Origin: Endotrypanum monterogeii
Taxonomy: Eukaryota > Euglenozoa > Kinetoplastea > Trypanosomatida > Trypanosomatidae
Length of the DNA stretch: 64,000 bases
Direction: 5' to 3'
NCBI GenBank assembly: GCA_000333855.2
Contig: CM007319.1
Coordinates: 854,653 to 918,652 of the forward strand
Shown here: piece by piece, positions 8,957 to 19,657 of the stretch
Numbering within the stretch: the stretch's first letter is position 1
Layout: each line of letters opens with the position of its first letter
The notes under the pieces: generated by a model
Seen by the model: the letters and a program-made list of their open reading frames with translations, nothing else
Told to the model about the DNA's origin: nothing
The model's database searches: none
Position numbers and translations under genes: made by a program

Positions 8957-10050
8957 CGCGCTCTACAGAAATCGGCAGCGAGATGATCTGTATGGGAAGT
9001 CTTTGTGGTGCGTTTTCACGATACCCAGAGAGAGAGAGTGTGGTGGTGGGGGGTAAAATTTCCCCCATTCCCCTATTTTTGTTTTCAAGTGTGTTGAGAA
9101 GGTGTCGTCTTGTTTTTTTTTTTTTTTCAGGACACTGCCACATCGAGAGTTCCTGCGTGCAGCTAAATGGGTGCGGTGGGGCGGGGGGGGGAGGACGCTG
9201 ATGTGTCTGGTCTCACCGCGCTCCATGAACCCGACCCTTTCTTGCAGTGATTCACCTCCATCTGTGTACGCCGGAAAGGTAGTGGAAATATTGGTACAGC
9301 GATGAAAACCCCCAATGATCAACGGATGCTAAATGACTACTCACACCTACACATAAACACAAACAGCAAAAGCGACAAAAGAACAGCCAAATTATTTGGT
9401 CTCTCTGCGGAACGCCTGCATTGAGTATCATGGCTCACTTCGTGGGCAAGGGATTCTGCTCACCTAGAGTGACTGTTGCTAGTCTAGAAACAACAGCAAC
9501 AGCTACACCAGAGAGGAAAGGCACAAATTTTTTTTTTTGGCTCACAAAGCAATTTCTACTTCCCACACTTGCCTCTTCTATTCTAGCGTGGGAAAATGCA
9601 CACATTTCAACACGATGATGTCAATAAAATGTTGGTTTTCTGCGTACATGCTGTTCTCCATGATGTCTGCTTTGATTACGCTACTTTTTCACTTCAACCC
9701 ATTCTCTTCCTCCCTCCCACCACTTCTTTTTTTTTTACACACACTCTTTTTTTTTTTTTTACTGTTTCTTGGTCTTGCGCATATGCTCCCTTTTTGTTTG
9801 TTTGTGGAATCACTTTTCCCACGTTTTGGTCGCCTTCACATTCTCCTGGCTCGTTCTCTAAAACGTACGCGGGTGTATTTGTTGGCATATTTGCTTCGCT
9901 CACCACCTCCACATCTTTTTTTTTTTTTGCTGGCCTGGCGCATAACTCCATCTGCATGCACCACGTTTCTCGACGACGAGCATTCTTCTTTCTCCACTTG
10001 TTCAGGAAGCCTCTGTAGTTTTGTGCAGTTTTTCATTTGTGCTGCATCAA

Positions 10051-10052
<2 letters not shown>

Positions 10053-10089
<37 letters not shown>
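10053..10089 (+). repeat. (AT)n microsatellite
   Basis: About 18 AT units. Confidence 0.95.
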
Positions 10090-10090
<1 letters not shown>

Positions 10091-10455
10091 CTTGTTCGGG
10101 TGGTGGCGTAGTACCAAGTCTCATCTTGCGCATTTCTCTTGGCAGATCACCCGTTGCCTTTGCTGCTGTCGTAACGGGTGGATAGATCTACTTCTCCCTC
10201 TTCTTTCTCATTTCCTGTGAATTACGACCTGCTTGCTTTCCCCCTCCTCCTTACCCATCCCTCTCTTCTGTTTCACGTGGCCTCGCTGAAGCCATCCCTA
10301 CTCCCCCCTTTGTGGTGTTTCGTGTGCACTTCCTCCGCCTTTACTTTTTTTCAAATATTTTTGACAGTTCTTCTATTCCTAGTCGTAGGCTTACTTCGTC
10401 GAAAGTTTCCCCCCTCTTCCCTCGCCAAGACATTACGCATATTATTGTTATTAGT

Positions 10456-10479
10456 ACCACTACTACTACTACTACTACT
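10456..10479 (+). repeat. (ACT)n trinucleotide repeat
   Basis: About eight ACT/CTA units with one nearby GCT variant, in non-coding DNA. Confidence 0.85.
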
Positions 10480-10631
10480 GCTACTGTTACGCTTATTGAT
10501 TGCATGTTGTGCTTTTATTTTGTTTGCTACGATTTCCTTCTCGTCGCTCGGCTGGTAGACGGGCAAAAAGAGACATCCCCCCACCTCGCTTCTTCGAGGT
10601 AGACTGTGTCTGCTTGTGTATGCGTCTGTAA

Positions 10632-10657
10632 GTGTGTGTGTGTGTGTGTGTGTGTGT
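10632..10657 (+). repeat. (GT)n microsatellite
   Basis: About 13 GT units. Confidence 0.95.
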
Positions 10658-10929
10658 TTGTGAAGCAAGAGGGTAACTAAAAAGGCGAAGAGTTTACCTT
10701 ATAGCCGGTTACTGTTGGTCAGTCTAGCAATAGGGAGAGCAGTGTGGAGAACTGAGGAAGAAAGAAAGGGGGAGGCGGTATTGAAAATTGCTCATATACC
10801 GGCGAACATCGTTTCCTTTTCACGCCTACCTTTTCTTACGTTCTGGGGGGGGGTGGAGCAGCAGGGCTCAAAAGCAAAAAAAGAGAGGGAGTTTACAGGG
10901 CCCGCTCAGCAACAAAAAGATTAAACAAG

Positions 10930-11820
10930 GTATTTCCTTTGGATATTGTGCTCATCTTTTATCCCTTCTTTTTTCCCCCCTTTTTTACTGTTGCTGTTGT
11001 TGTCTCTTCTTCGACGCCCGTCTGTCTTCTCATTTCTTGTTTGCCAGATCTGTAGTGTATGTGTGCGATTTTCTGCTTTGCTGTTGCCATTTTTTTTCTT
11101 CCCTTTTTTCATTTTTTTTTTCGATTTACACTGTACACTCATACACATTTTCTCTTCCTTTTTTTTTTTCTCTCTCTCTCTATATATATATATCTGAATT
11201 TCTCCCTGTCCTGTTCTGTGATACAGTTTCTCCTTTTCATACGTTTCCTCTTTTCTTCGCCCAATTCCCTTCTTTTTTCCCCGCTCTACGATCCTTTTTC
11301 TTCACTGCCGAGGCGCACAATACAAGGGGGTTTTCACTTCCCTGAGGACCTTGATTTGACGTCTGCTGCTTTTTGATCCCCTCCCCTCATCATCTTCCTT
11401 CATCTCACTGCACCTCGTCTACCTCCTCTCTACACTTCACCTCTTTTCACGTGCTGGCGTTTTTCTCGCTATATATAAAAAAGTGCCCATCTCTTTTTTT
11501 TTTTTGATTTGATTTGGTTTGTAGTACACTGTGTGCAAGCCGTGCTGTTTTCTTTCCCCCTGTCTCTGTTGCATTGTGTTCCTGATCCTCTCTTTCACCT
11601 TTCTGTTTTTATTTATTTATTTTACCCCTCTTCTTCTCGTTTGACAGCGCCTGTTTTTTCCCCCGTTCTTTTTGTGTGCTTTCTTAGGTTTACACCCAGC
11701 TCCCAACCCCCCACTACTAGGTCGCTGTGTGTTCTGGGTTGCTAGTGCCCATTCCTATCTGCGTCACTTTGCGTGCTTGCTCCTCCTCTTCTGGCTACCT
11801 CCTCTCTGAAGTCGACAGTG
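10930..11820 (+). promoter_or_regulatory. Extended poly-pyrimidine region upstream of PPP4R3
   Basis: Roughly 890 nt dominated by T and C on the + strand, with many runs of 8-12 T. In trypanosomatids such tracts direct both trans-splicing of the downstream gene and polyadenylation of the upstream gene. The exact acceptor cannot be fixed by eye. Confidence 0.5.
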
Positions 11821-11897
11821 GCCCTTGTCTTTGAAAGGGTCAGGAGAAATAATATATCTGCCCCTGGCGCACCCACGTACAGGTGCCTTTGCTTTCT

Positions 11898-14800
11898 ATG
11901 AGCGGGGGTGAGGCCACGTGCCGCGGCGGTGCCGCCGGGCCTTCGAGTAGCACAAAGACTAGCAGTGCTGCACCATTGCCATCTGCAGGCAACATCATCA
12001 TACAGAATGGATTGGATAGTGCCGGAACAAATGAAAAAAGTGCCACGAGCGCTGCAGCGACAACCCCAGATGCAAAATTTACTGCAAGTAGCGTGGATGT
12101 AGGTAGCTCCTCCAGCCCAACTCCAACATTAGAAAATGACAACACTCCGAGGTACTCAACCCACACAGCTTCGGAAATTCGTCACTCTGCGCTCTCATCG
12201 TCTGGAATAGTGACGAAGGAGGGGTTGACCCTCGATGGCACTGTAGCCTCTCCTTCGTCAGCAGAAAATACGCCTCCAGCGCACGACTCTACACAGGCCG
12301 TTGCCACCTCGCTTCTGAACCTTGAAGTGAAGGTGCTAACGCAGCCGCTCGGCGCGGAGAACCAATGGGAGGAGCAGGGTGATGGCCGTGTCTCCTTCTG
12401 CGACTTCACCATCCGCGTTGTTGCGCCTCGAGCCAGCAAGGATGAGGCGCAAAAGACAAAAGAGCAGGTGTCTTCCGGTGGTGTTGCCCCCACCGAAGGG
12501 TCAACTTCGTCCACCACAGTCTCAGAATTCGATGAGGATGATCAAGGGAATGATATGGTGATACTAGAAGATACCATTAGCAACGACACCCCTTTTGTCG
12601 GGGAGAATTGTTGTATTGTGTGGAATAGCTTTGAGAAGCAGCTTTCTCTTTGCCTCATGTACGCATCGGAGGAAGGCTACTCCGCATCGTGGAGTGCACT
12701 CGTTGCGCTGCAAGATAAAAGCTACCCACCTTTCCGCTTTGATCTATTGGAGCGTTGCCAGTCCTCAAGCAGTCGGGCGGTGCCTGCTCCTGCCGAAGGC
12801 ACAGCCTCTGTCGCGTCAGGCACCCCGGCGACGGATCAAAAAGGGCAAACGTTGCGGCCCTACTCGTTTTTTATTCACACCAAATATGACCCTCCCCTCG
12901 GTTTTATTGAGCAACACGCATTGTCGCTTTCCATTATGGAGCACGGACATGCGACGAACCCGGCTCTCTACGCGAATAGGGAAACTGTGCTGATCATGCT
13001 GAACTTGGCGAGCGCCGACCTGCTCGATACCCTCCTATCTGAGGACACCTTTGCTTTACTTCTCAAAGGACTACAATGCACACTAGTGCCATCGGTCTGG
13101 TCGGTGCCTGAACCGCTGCAGTCCCTGCAGGTTCCCGAGGAAGTCGCAACTTTTATCCGAAAGGATCGCTACATTAGCTTTCTCCTGGACTCGGTCTTTC
13201 CAGGCAGCGGCACCTCCGACTTGGTGACTGAACTGATGGCCAAATACTCGACTATGAGTCGGCGATTCCGAAATGAGATTGTGTGCGCGTTGCTCACCTG
13301 TGACTCCACATTTTCTGAGGCCTGTGAGGCACTTCGTGTGGTTCCCGGAACTGTGGGCAGTGGGGCGAGTGGACTCCACCGTGTTTCGTCCTCTGAAGTT
13401 TTGTCGCACACTGCCTCCTTGAGCTCGGATGGGCGCACTAGCACTGGTGCACCGGGAAACGTCACGCTCTCGCGCCTCTCCACGCCACCGCCGACTGACA
13501 CGATCTCGTCGATGCAAAAAGCAGAGCAACAGGTTATCGCTCACCTGCGTTTTTTTCGGGAGCTCGTCTGCCTTAGCATCGCCGAGCTTGGACGTGATAT
13601 GGTTGGACCGATTGTAGGTAAAGTGTTTCAGAGTGGTCTTCTCGAGCCGCTTTCTCTTGTAGCGGAGCGCTTCGCCATGCCAAGCGGGGCGGCGGCAGTG
13701 TTTCTCAAGTACATCGCGGGTGCTAACGAAAGGGTACACAGCGGTGCCCGCCGGGCTGGCGGGGCCCCTACCCCTTCGATATCAAACTCCACCCCTGGTT
13801 TTGCACCAACGACCCATGCCAACTACTACTCGCACGCGGTGGAGGAAGAGCTGTCGGCACTGCTGGATGTCACCCTCGTGCGGCTAAACGAGCGCCAGGA
13901 GGAGCAGCTGATGAACGAGCATGTGAGGATGCCGATCTTGGCTGATCCTGTGAAGTACAACGGTTTTGTCACGTTTATGTTGCGACAGCTGGTCGTGGGC
14001 GGAGCCAGCGGGGCAGCTTTCTCGGGCAGCAGTGCTAGCACTCACACAGGTGCAGGTCGCTCCCCAGGCGGCGCATTATCGGCGCCGAAGCGTATTCTTC
14101 GAGACAGCATGTCTACATCCAACCCATACGTGCTTTTCCACGTCCTGGGCCTTCACGATGATGAGGGGTCTGCCGCGTCGGAGCGTACGCTGGATACCGA
14201 TCACACCAACATCCGCAACCGTTTTCATAGCTTCATCATCACCAAGTACCTAACCCACGCCGCCCGCGGACTCATGGCTCCGGTGCCACTGCCACCCACC
14301 CTCGTTGGTGTCTCGGGTCCTTCCCGTAGCATTCCCATAGTTAGCTTTAATACCGCAGGCACATCGCAGAACGGCGGAAGGGTACCCATTTCCCAAGACG
14401 GTAACGAGAGCCATGCTGTGCCCACCGTCGCCGAGGTATCCAGCACCGTCCAAGAATCAGGAGAAAATGGCTCCTACGGGGTAAGCGGGCCTTCTAGTTC
14501 TTGTGGTTTAGCCTCCCCCGCCTCGTCGCTGCCTCAGGGTATCACCCCTGCGCTGATTCGGGTGTTCGAGTACATGGTGCTCCTCGCCAGCAGCACCAAT
14601 CGAGAACTCATTCTCAAGACAATTTTTCACCACAAGTCGCGTATTTGGCACTTCATCGAGGGGGTATGCGAGATTTTGTGCGGGGCGAACGGGGCCAGCG
14701 GGCGGTGCCAGGTTGGATTAGATGTTCTGTGCAGCTGTGTGCGCTTCCTCAAAGTAATTATCGTGCACATGACAGTGGTGGCCGTAGTCCCAGATGAACA

Positions 14801-16004
14801 CCCGCTTCCGTCTTACGTTCCATTGCGCGAGCCGTTGTCATCCCAGCTGCTGACCACGATAAGTCGTTACTTAACGGTGGAGCGTGACACGTTTGGTTAT
14901 CTGCTGAGGGTCTATCATCGTCTTGGCGGGATGCGCAGACGATCTCTTTTTCACTCAAGTTTCCTGGCCCTGCTCGATATCATAGGCAAGCCCTCCTCCC
15001 GTGGTTCCTCGGACTTCTTCACGAACAACTTGCGTGACGTCCGCGACTTTCTCTTCTACAAACACCTTAAGGAGCTCCCGGAGGTGTTTGTCTGCCGTTA
15101 CCGTGAGGCGTTATTGACCGAAGTGACCCTGCGCCTTGGCGGGGAAGCGACGCACTCGCCCAACGATAGCATGTCCGTGCTAAGCAGCACAGTAGGAAGT
15201 GAGTTGGCCCGCTCCTCTAGCAAACTCCGCTTTGTTGATGAGGTAGAGGCAGTTGCTGGCGGATCGGATAGCGCAGTGGTTCTAAGCAATGTCCTCAGCC
15301 CTGCCATTATAGCCAGTATGGCGAGTGCGGAGGACAAACAACGAAAAGGAAGTTGCCGCATGTCGATGGGACAATGGGGTTTACCGTCGAATCATGTCAT
15401 GGGCCTGCCACCACACACGCGTTCTCCTACGCCCTTGAACTTTTCAGATGATCATGGTGGACGGGTAACTTCCTCATCCGCATCACCGAATCACGCGAAC
15501 TCATGTTTGCCGATTAATATTAGCCGCCCGACTAGCAATAGCAGCAATAGCCACCGTGTGACAGTGGTTGACGTGACCACGACGAGTACCTTACCGCACA
15601 TTGGCCCCTCCGCCGATGGCGAAGGGCACCTTGGCCACTCGAGCCCCTCTAATGAAGCCGAATCCAACTCGAATCAAACCGACACGGGGTTGCGGCCGAC
15701 TGCGCCGAGGGAGGGGAAACCGCCGGGACGTCCCCGCAGCTTTGCTAGCGTGCTCGAAAACCCTTCACGCACGAGTGCCACAGCTACAGGTGAATCATGT
15801 GGGCGCAGTCAAAGTGTGCCCAACTTTTGCTCCGAAGGCGCGACGTTGTTTTCCTCACCAGAGGAGACGTTGGCGGGAAAGTCGGACAAAGGCTCTGCGC
15901 CGCAGTCCCTCGAATCCCAAGACAGAGCGTTCTCGCTGTCAAATGAGAGTATCATTCTTCCCAAGGTCAAGAAGCGCATGCCAAACACCGGAAAGCGGAC
16001 ATGA
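11898..16004 (+). CDS. PPP4R3: Protein phosphatase 4 regulatory subunit 3 (SMEK/Psy2-like), expanded
   Basis: The frame is open from a GTG at 11883, but the first ATG is at 11898, giving 1368 residues against about 830 in animals. Residues about 142-270 resemble the EVH1/RanBD-like N-terminal domain of SMEK: EVKVLTQPLG..QWEEQGDG, then CCIVWNSFEKQLSLCLMY with W242 and a following SASWSALVALQ. The SMEK helical-repeat core follows from about 364 (NLASADLLDTLLSED) through the VFEYMVLLASS block to DFLFYKHLKELPEVF near 1050. Long Ser/Thr/Pro-rich inserts interrupt the core, and about 140 residues precede the first domain. A low-complexity tail of about 280 residues ends in basic PKVKKRMPNTGKRT, a possible nuclear signal. 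The family targets PP4 catalytic subunit in DNA-damage and cell-cycle control. PP4 role inferred from homology. Confidence 0.82.
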   Translation: MSGGEATCRGGAAGPSSSTKTSSAAPLPSAGNIIIQNGLDSAGTNEKSATSAAATTPDAKFTASSVDVGSSSSPTPTLENDNTPRYSTHTASEIRHSALSSSGIVTKEGLTLDGTVASPSSAENTPPAHDSTQAVATSLLNLEVKVLTQPLGAENQWEEQGDGRVSFCDFTIRVVAPRASKDEAQKTKEQVSSGGVAPTEGSTSSTTVSEFDEDDQGNDMVILEDTISNDTPFVGENCCIVWNSFEKQLSLCLMYASEEGYSASWSALVALQDKSYPPFRFDLLERCQSSSSRAVPAPAEGTASVASGTPATDQKGQTLRPYSFFIHTKYDPPLGFIEQHALSLSIMEHGHATNPALYANRETVLIMLNLASADLLDTLLSEDTFALLLKGLQCTLVPSVWSVPEPLQSLQVPEEVATFIRKDRYISFLLDSVFPGSGTSDLVTELMAKYSTMSRRFRNEIVCALLTCDSTFSEACEALRVVPGTVGSGASGLHRVSSSEVLSHTASLSSDGRTSTGAPGNVTLSRLSTPPPTDTISSMQKAEQQVIAHLRFFRELVCLSIAELGRDMVGPIVGKVFQSGLLEPLSLVAERFAMPSGAAAVFLKYIAGANERVHSGARRAGGAPTPSISNSTPGFAPTTHANYYSHAVEEELSALLDVTLVRLNERQEEQLMNEHVRMPILADPVKYNGFVTFMLRQLVVGGASGAAFSGSSASTHTGAGRSPGGALSAPKRILRDSMSTSNPYVLFHVLGLHDDEGSAASERTLDTDHTNIRNRFHSFIITKYLTHAARGLMAPVPLPPTLVGVSGPSRSIPIVSFNTAGTSQNGGRVPISQDGNESHAVPTVAEVSSTVQESGENGSYGVSGPSSSCGLASPASSLPQGITPALIRVFEYMVLLASSTNRELILKTIFHHKSRIWHFIEGVCEILCGANGASGRCQVGLDVLCSCVRFLKVIIVHMTVVAVVPDEHPLPSYVPLREPLSSQLLTTISRYLTVERDTFGYLLRVYHRLGGMRRRSLFHSSFLALLDIIGKPSSRGSSDFFTNNLRDVRDFLFYKHLKELPEVFVCRYREALLTEVTLRLGGEATHSPNDSMSVLSSTVGSELARSSSKLRFVDEVEAVAGGSDSAVVLSNVLSPAIIASMASAEDKQRKGSCRMSMGQWGLPSNHVMGLPPHTRSPTPLNFSDDHGGRVTSSSASPNHANSCLPINISRPTSNSSNSHRVTVVDVTTTSTLPHIGPSADGEGHLGHSSPSNEAESNSNQTDTGLRPTAPREGKPPGRPRSFASVLENPSRTSATATGESCGRSQSVPNFCSEGATLFSSPEETLAGKSDKGSAPQSLESQDRAFSLSNESIILPKVKKRMPNTGKRT

Positions 16005-16693
16005 AGCCAACTTTCCCCGCTTTCTGTCTCTGTCCCTGATACCTTCGCCAACTCGTTGAATTAACCAATAGAAATGCACCAACTCCCGGGTCCCGGAGTC
16101 TTGTGCTCCTCCGCTGCTCTTTGTGATGGCCACAGTATATGGCAGCCGTTCATGCGGTATTCCTCTTACCTGCGTTTAGATTTTTGTGTTCTAGGCCATT
16201 CATCTGGCGGGTATTATCCCAGGGAGAGCCACCCCGCTTTATCATTGCAGTCTATGTGTATGTGTGTGTGTGTGTGTGTGTCTGTGTGTGTGTGTGTGTT
16301 TGTTGGTGGCCGGGCGTGCTACTCCTCCTTTCGCCTTGTCGTTTTTCTCTTCTCACCTCCTCACATGACCTATCCCGGATTGCTCTACCCTCACGTCTCT
16401 TTTATTTTTATTTTATTTTTTCTATTTTCACTTCGCTTCTTGTTTCTCGCATGTGCGAATATTTTTAGTGATTACTGTGTATATTGACTCTCATCTCCCC
16501 TTTTGCTTCTTTCTTCCCTGCGAACCCTTTGTTTTGGTCTGCTTTCCAACGAGACTGGGCAGCAACCCATGCAAAGGTTGCTCCCCCCTTTTTTTCTTGT
16601 GCTTCACTACGACTCTGCACCCAAAACTTCATTCTCGTACAAACATTACCATTTCCAGGAAGCGTGAGCTGAGTCCAGCATCCTTTCACAAAT
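16005..16693 (+). other. Spacer downstream of PPP4R3, up to repeat B1
   Basis: Contains an imperfect (TG)n tract (about 16254-16304) and pyrimidine-rich DNA (16330-16640). No credible gene. Confidence 0.75.
16254..16304 (+). repeat. Imperfect (TG)n microsatellite
   Basis: TG units with TA and TC interruptions, in the presumed PPP4R3 3' UTR. Confidence 0.9.
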
Positions 16694-17168
16694 ACGCACA
16701 AGTACTACTGACGTGTTGCAGCGCCATCGCGTGGTGCATGACAGCGGTGGGAGACTCCGTATCGCACAGCCGACCGAGTCGTTGGGGAACCGTCTCCGTC
16801 CCGCGCCCTACTCAGTCACGCCGCGCAGAGTGCCTAGCAGCAGCCTTTCCTGCGCCTGCCTCCGCCAGAGAAATTCTTCAGGATGCCCCACGCTCTCCCA
16901 GCAGAGGTGGGTGGCCACGGGGTGTGGCTCGCTCGAGTTACGCTGCTACGTGGCCCATCGTAGGGCTGGTGCTGACGCACTCGCTGCCACCAGCGAATCC
17001 AACGCTCCGTCGATTGGGGGCATTCAGCGCCGGCGGTCGTGGCCATGAACCGGCCCCCGCTTTGCTAGATCGCAGACGCGCGGCGCTCCCACCTCCAGGG
17101 GGCAGGCGTTGTAAGAGCTGGTGGGTGGAGGATGGGAGTGACAGCTCGGCCCACCACTCCCCCACCCC
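16694..17168 (+). mobile_element. Interspersed repeat B, copy B1 (475 bp)
   Basis: This segment reappears as its reverse complement at 38262-38736. Both copies are 475 bp and I could see only two substitutions between them (a G/A near the right end and a C/T in the middle). The shared block starts at ACGCACAAGTACTACTGAC and ends at CACTCCCCCACCCC; flanks on both sides are unrelated. It is GC-rich in AT-rich surroundings. Several frames are open across it, but that is expected from base composition, and the identical frames simply reflect near-identity. No poly(A) tail, terminal inverted repeat or clear target-site duplication was found. The size fits a short non-autonomous retroposon such as the SIDER class; I cannot confirm the family. 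Confidence 0.8.
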
Positions 17169-18450
17169 CTCGCAACTGAGTATACTCGCTTGCTTAGGTG
17201 CCATCCGTTCTTGAGCCCTCTCCCTCAAAACACAAAATAGAGGTAAGACGGCTACTTGTGAAGTGTTTCAACGATCTGAGGTCTGTGGCTTCTGATTTTT
17301 TTCCTCATGTCTCTGCACCGCTTTGTCTGACTTGTTTTGTTTTCGCATACTATCTTTTTTCCTTCCTAGTTTGTAGTAGTCTTTTCTCTGAGGACACTGT
17401 CACCTTTTTTTTCTCATGCAGAGAGCGGATCTCTTGTTTTTTTTTTTTAGCGCGTGCCAGGCTCAACACGCTGTAGTGAATGTGCGTGTATCTGTCTTTT
17501 ATGCAACTTCCCTTGAATTAGAGAAGGCATGCAGAAGGGACGATGTATACAAAATTACCTAAGCTCCAAAGTGGAACAAGAACGGCGAATAACGTACATG
17601 TACACGTGAACCAACACACACATACAAAAAAAAATGAAAGGAGGGAAAGGGCGGGGGGTTCCTTGTGTTGTACAACTTTTGGATCGCCGTTATGACCTGC
17701 ACCGCGGTGCTCTTGTGTGTGGGTTTTTTCACTCTTACTAGTCTTGTATTGGGTTTTTGTGTGCGTGAGTGTATTGGTGCAGGGCGGTTGGCGCGTCAGG
17801 TAATATTGGTTTCTTCACCTCTGCCCCCATTCCCTCTTTTTTTTTTCCTCGTTTTTCTTGCACTAATTTTTCGCATCGTTTTTTTTTTTTTGATTAGTGG
17901 GCTACTCAAAAAATATATAAAAGCCCAGGAACCTATTTGCATCTGCGTACGGTGGCTAAGAGTGTTTTTGTCGTGATGAGCTGGGGGGGGGGGTGTTCAT
18001 ATCTGGCTCTTTTGAGGTTATCGTTTAAATCAAAAAATATATAAATATATATTTCCCTGAATGATCTCACGTGTGAGGCAAATAGAGGAAGTGGAGATTT
18101 ATACGAATAGATGCACTTGGCTGACAAAAAAGTGTAGTCGTGGTGGTGGCAAGGGGGGGGACGGGGTAATGCGTTATAGCCACGCGTACAGAGAAAGGCT
18201 CTGGAAAAACAATGTTTTTATCGTTCCTCATATGAAAAGTCGTCTTCAGTGTGTGTGCAAACTGATAAAGCGCTGCAGCACGCCGAAGTACATGTAAACA
18301 CATACACTCATACATCCACCTCAGTGGAGGCGGGTAGTACGAGTCACGAAAGTACCTCTTAGGTGGTCTTGTGTGTTACTGCGATGTTTGTGCTTTCCGT
18401 GGGCGTGTTTTGTAAATACGCATGTATTTTTATTGTTTCTTCAAACCCAA

Positions 18451-18485
<35 letters not shown>

Positions 18486-19657
18486 TATATATATATGTGT
18501 GTGTACAAAGTCGCTCTTTTGCTCTAGTCGCGCCATTTGTTTTTCAAAATGTTCGTTTTGTGTTCTCCGGTGTGGGATCGAGTTCAAGCACCAGCTCAAC
18601 CTATGTTTTTTGTTGTTCATCTATTTTCCTTTATCTGACCGTAAACGCCTCCCCATTCTCTTCCAAACACCATTAGCAAAACACATTTTTCGTTGTACTT
18701 TTCTCCTATGCCTTTGGAGGCTTTTTTCACCATTTTTTTTTTTGCTTTGGTGTGTGCGTGGGTGTGTGCATGTTCCAGAGTGTGGTCAGCATGAGGGCAA
18801 AAGAGGCAGGCAGTGAGAAGCTAATCAAGTGGGGTGGTACTTATATATGTTTTTTCTGTTTCTGGTGGTGGTCGTAGTGGTGTGTCAATGTTTTTTTCCC
18901 CCTTTTCGAAGGGGTATTCGCTCACTTTTTCTTCTTTTCGTTTGCTTGTCGCACATTTTTCAGTTCACTTTTGCTTCGCCATCGGGGAAGAGAAACCACT
19001 GCGTGACAGCTTCTTGGCGGCTCACCTCAATTTTTTTTTCCACCGCTGCTATTTGATTTACCTTCCTTGGTGCATAATTATTTTTTCTTTCAGCCACTGC
19101 GCGTCGTCTCTGTTCGTCTCCACGGACTGTTAGGCGCCACTCTCGCTAGTCTGCTTCCACACGACTTCGGAGACTCCCATCAACGTTTTAAGGTCCCCTT
19201 AACGAGACGCTGAGAGACCTACAGGGTGAATCGCGTTCACAAGGTGTCCCCACAAACGAGACACGTCGACTTGCTGCGAGGGTTTTCGAGAGCTTCCATG
19301 GGTTGCTTCATTTCTGCAGAGTGTACACGGGATCATAGAACACTACACTCGGTCACCATACGATAATCAAAACGTAACAACTTTGTTACTGCACAGGACA
19401 CAGCAGCGCAAACGTCTAGTTTCCTTGGGACACCTTCCCCTCCCTCACCCCTCTCTGTACCCGCCTCCTTGTAGCTCCATCTCGTGCACCGGCGAGAATT
19501 CGATCGTGAACCTCCATTTCCGTCAAAGGTTGAAGTGTGCCGGCATCCGTGCTGAACTCATGCATACCCATCAAAGAATCGAGCGGGTTTTGATATGACG
19601 GGCTTGACGGCGCGAACATGTAGCTCACCTTCACTTGAACTACTTACAGCCTCTTGT
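17169..19657 (+). other. Spacer between repeats B1 and A1
   Basis: AT- and T-rich DNA with a CA/TA/TG palindrome (18453-18505), many T-runs and a run of about 10 G near 17983. From about 19130 to 19650 base composition becomes more balanced and contains no long simple repeat, but I found no convincing ORF there. Nothing else supported. Confidence 0.7.
18453..18505 (+). repeat. (AC)n-(AT)n-(TG)n composite palindrome
   Basis: An AC tract (18453-18481) runs into ATGTATATATATATAT and then GTGTGTGTAC. The CA arm and the TG arm are reverse complements around an AT core, so the block can form a long hairpin or cruciform. Confidence 0.85.

Larger units (their letters stand above)
8957..11897 (+). 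other. Intergenic spacer, SET gene to PPP4R3; long pyrimidine-rich tract
   Basis: No credible ORF. Notable elements are a T-run near 9112-9128, (AT)n at 10053-10089, an ACT trinucleotide repeat (about 10456-10479), (GT)n at 10632-10657 and a continuous pyrimidine-rich zone from about 10930 to 11820. Translations of this region are Phe/Ser/Leu-rich artefacts. The poly-pyrimidine zone must contain the trans-splice signal of the next gene; the AG near 11842 is one candidate acceptor. Confidence 0.75.

Noticed and set aside
9537..10220. 227-codon ORF in the spacer before PPP4R3
   Set aside because: No ATG-driven credible protein; Phe/Leu/Ser and IYIYIY translation of T-runs and an AT microsatellite.
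16453..17214. 253-codon + frame across repeat B1
   Set aside because: Starts in T-rich spacer and crosses the repeat boundary; the B2 copy keeps only the repeat part. No domain.
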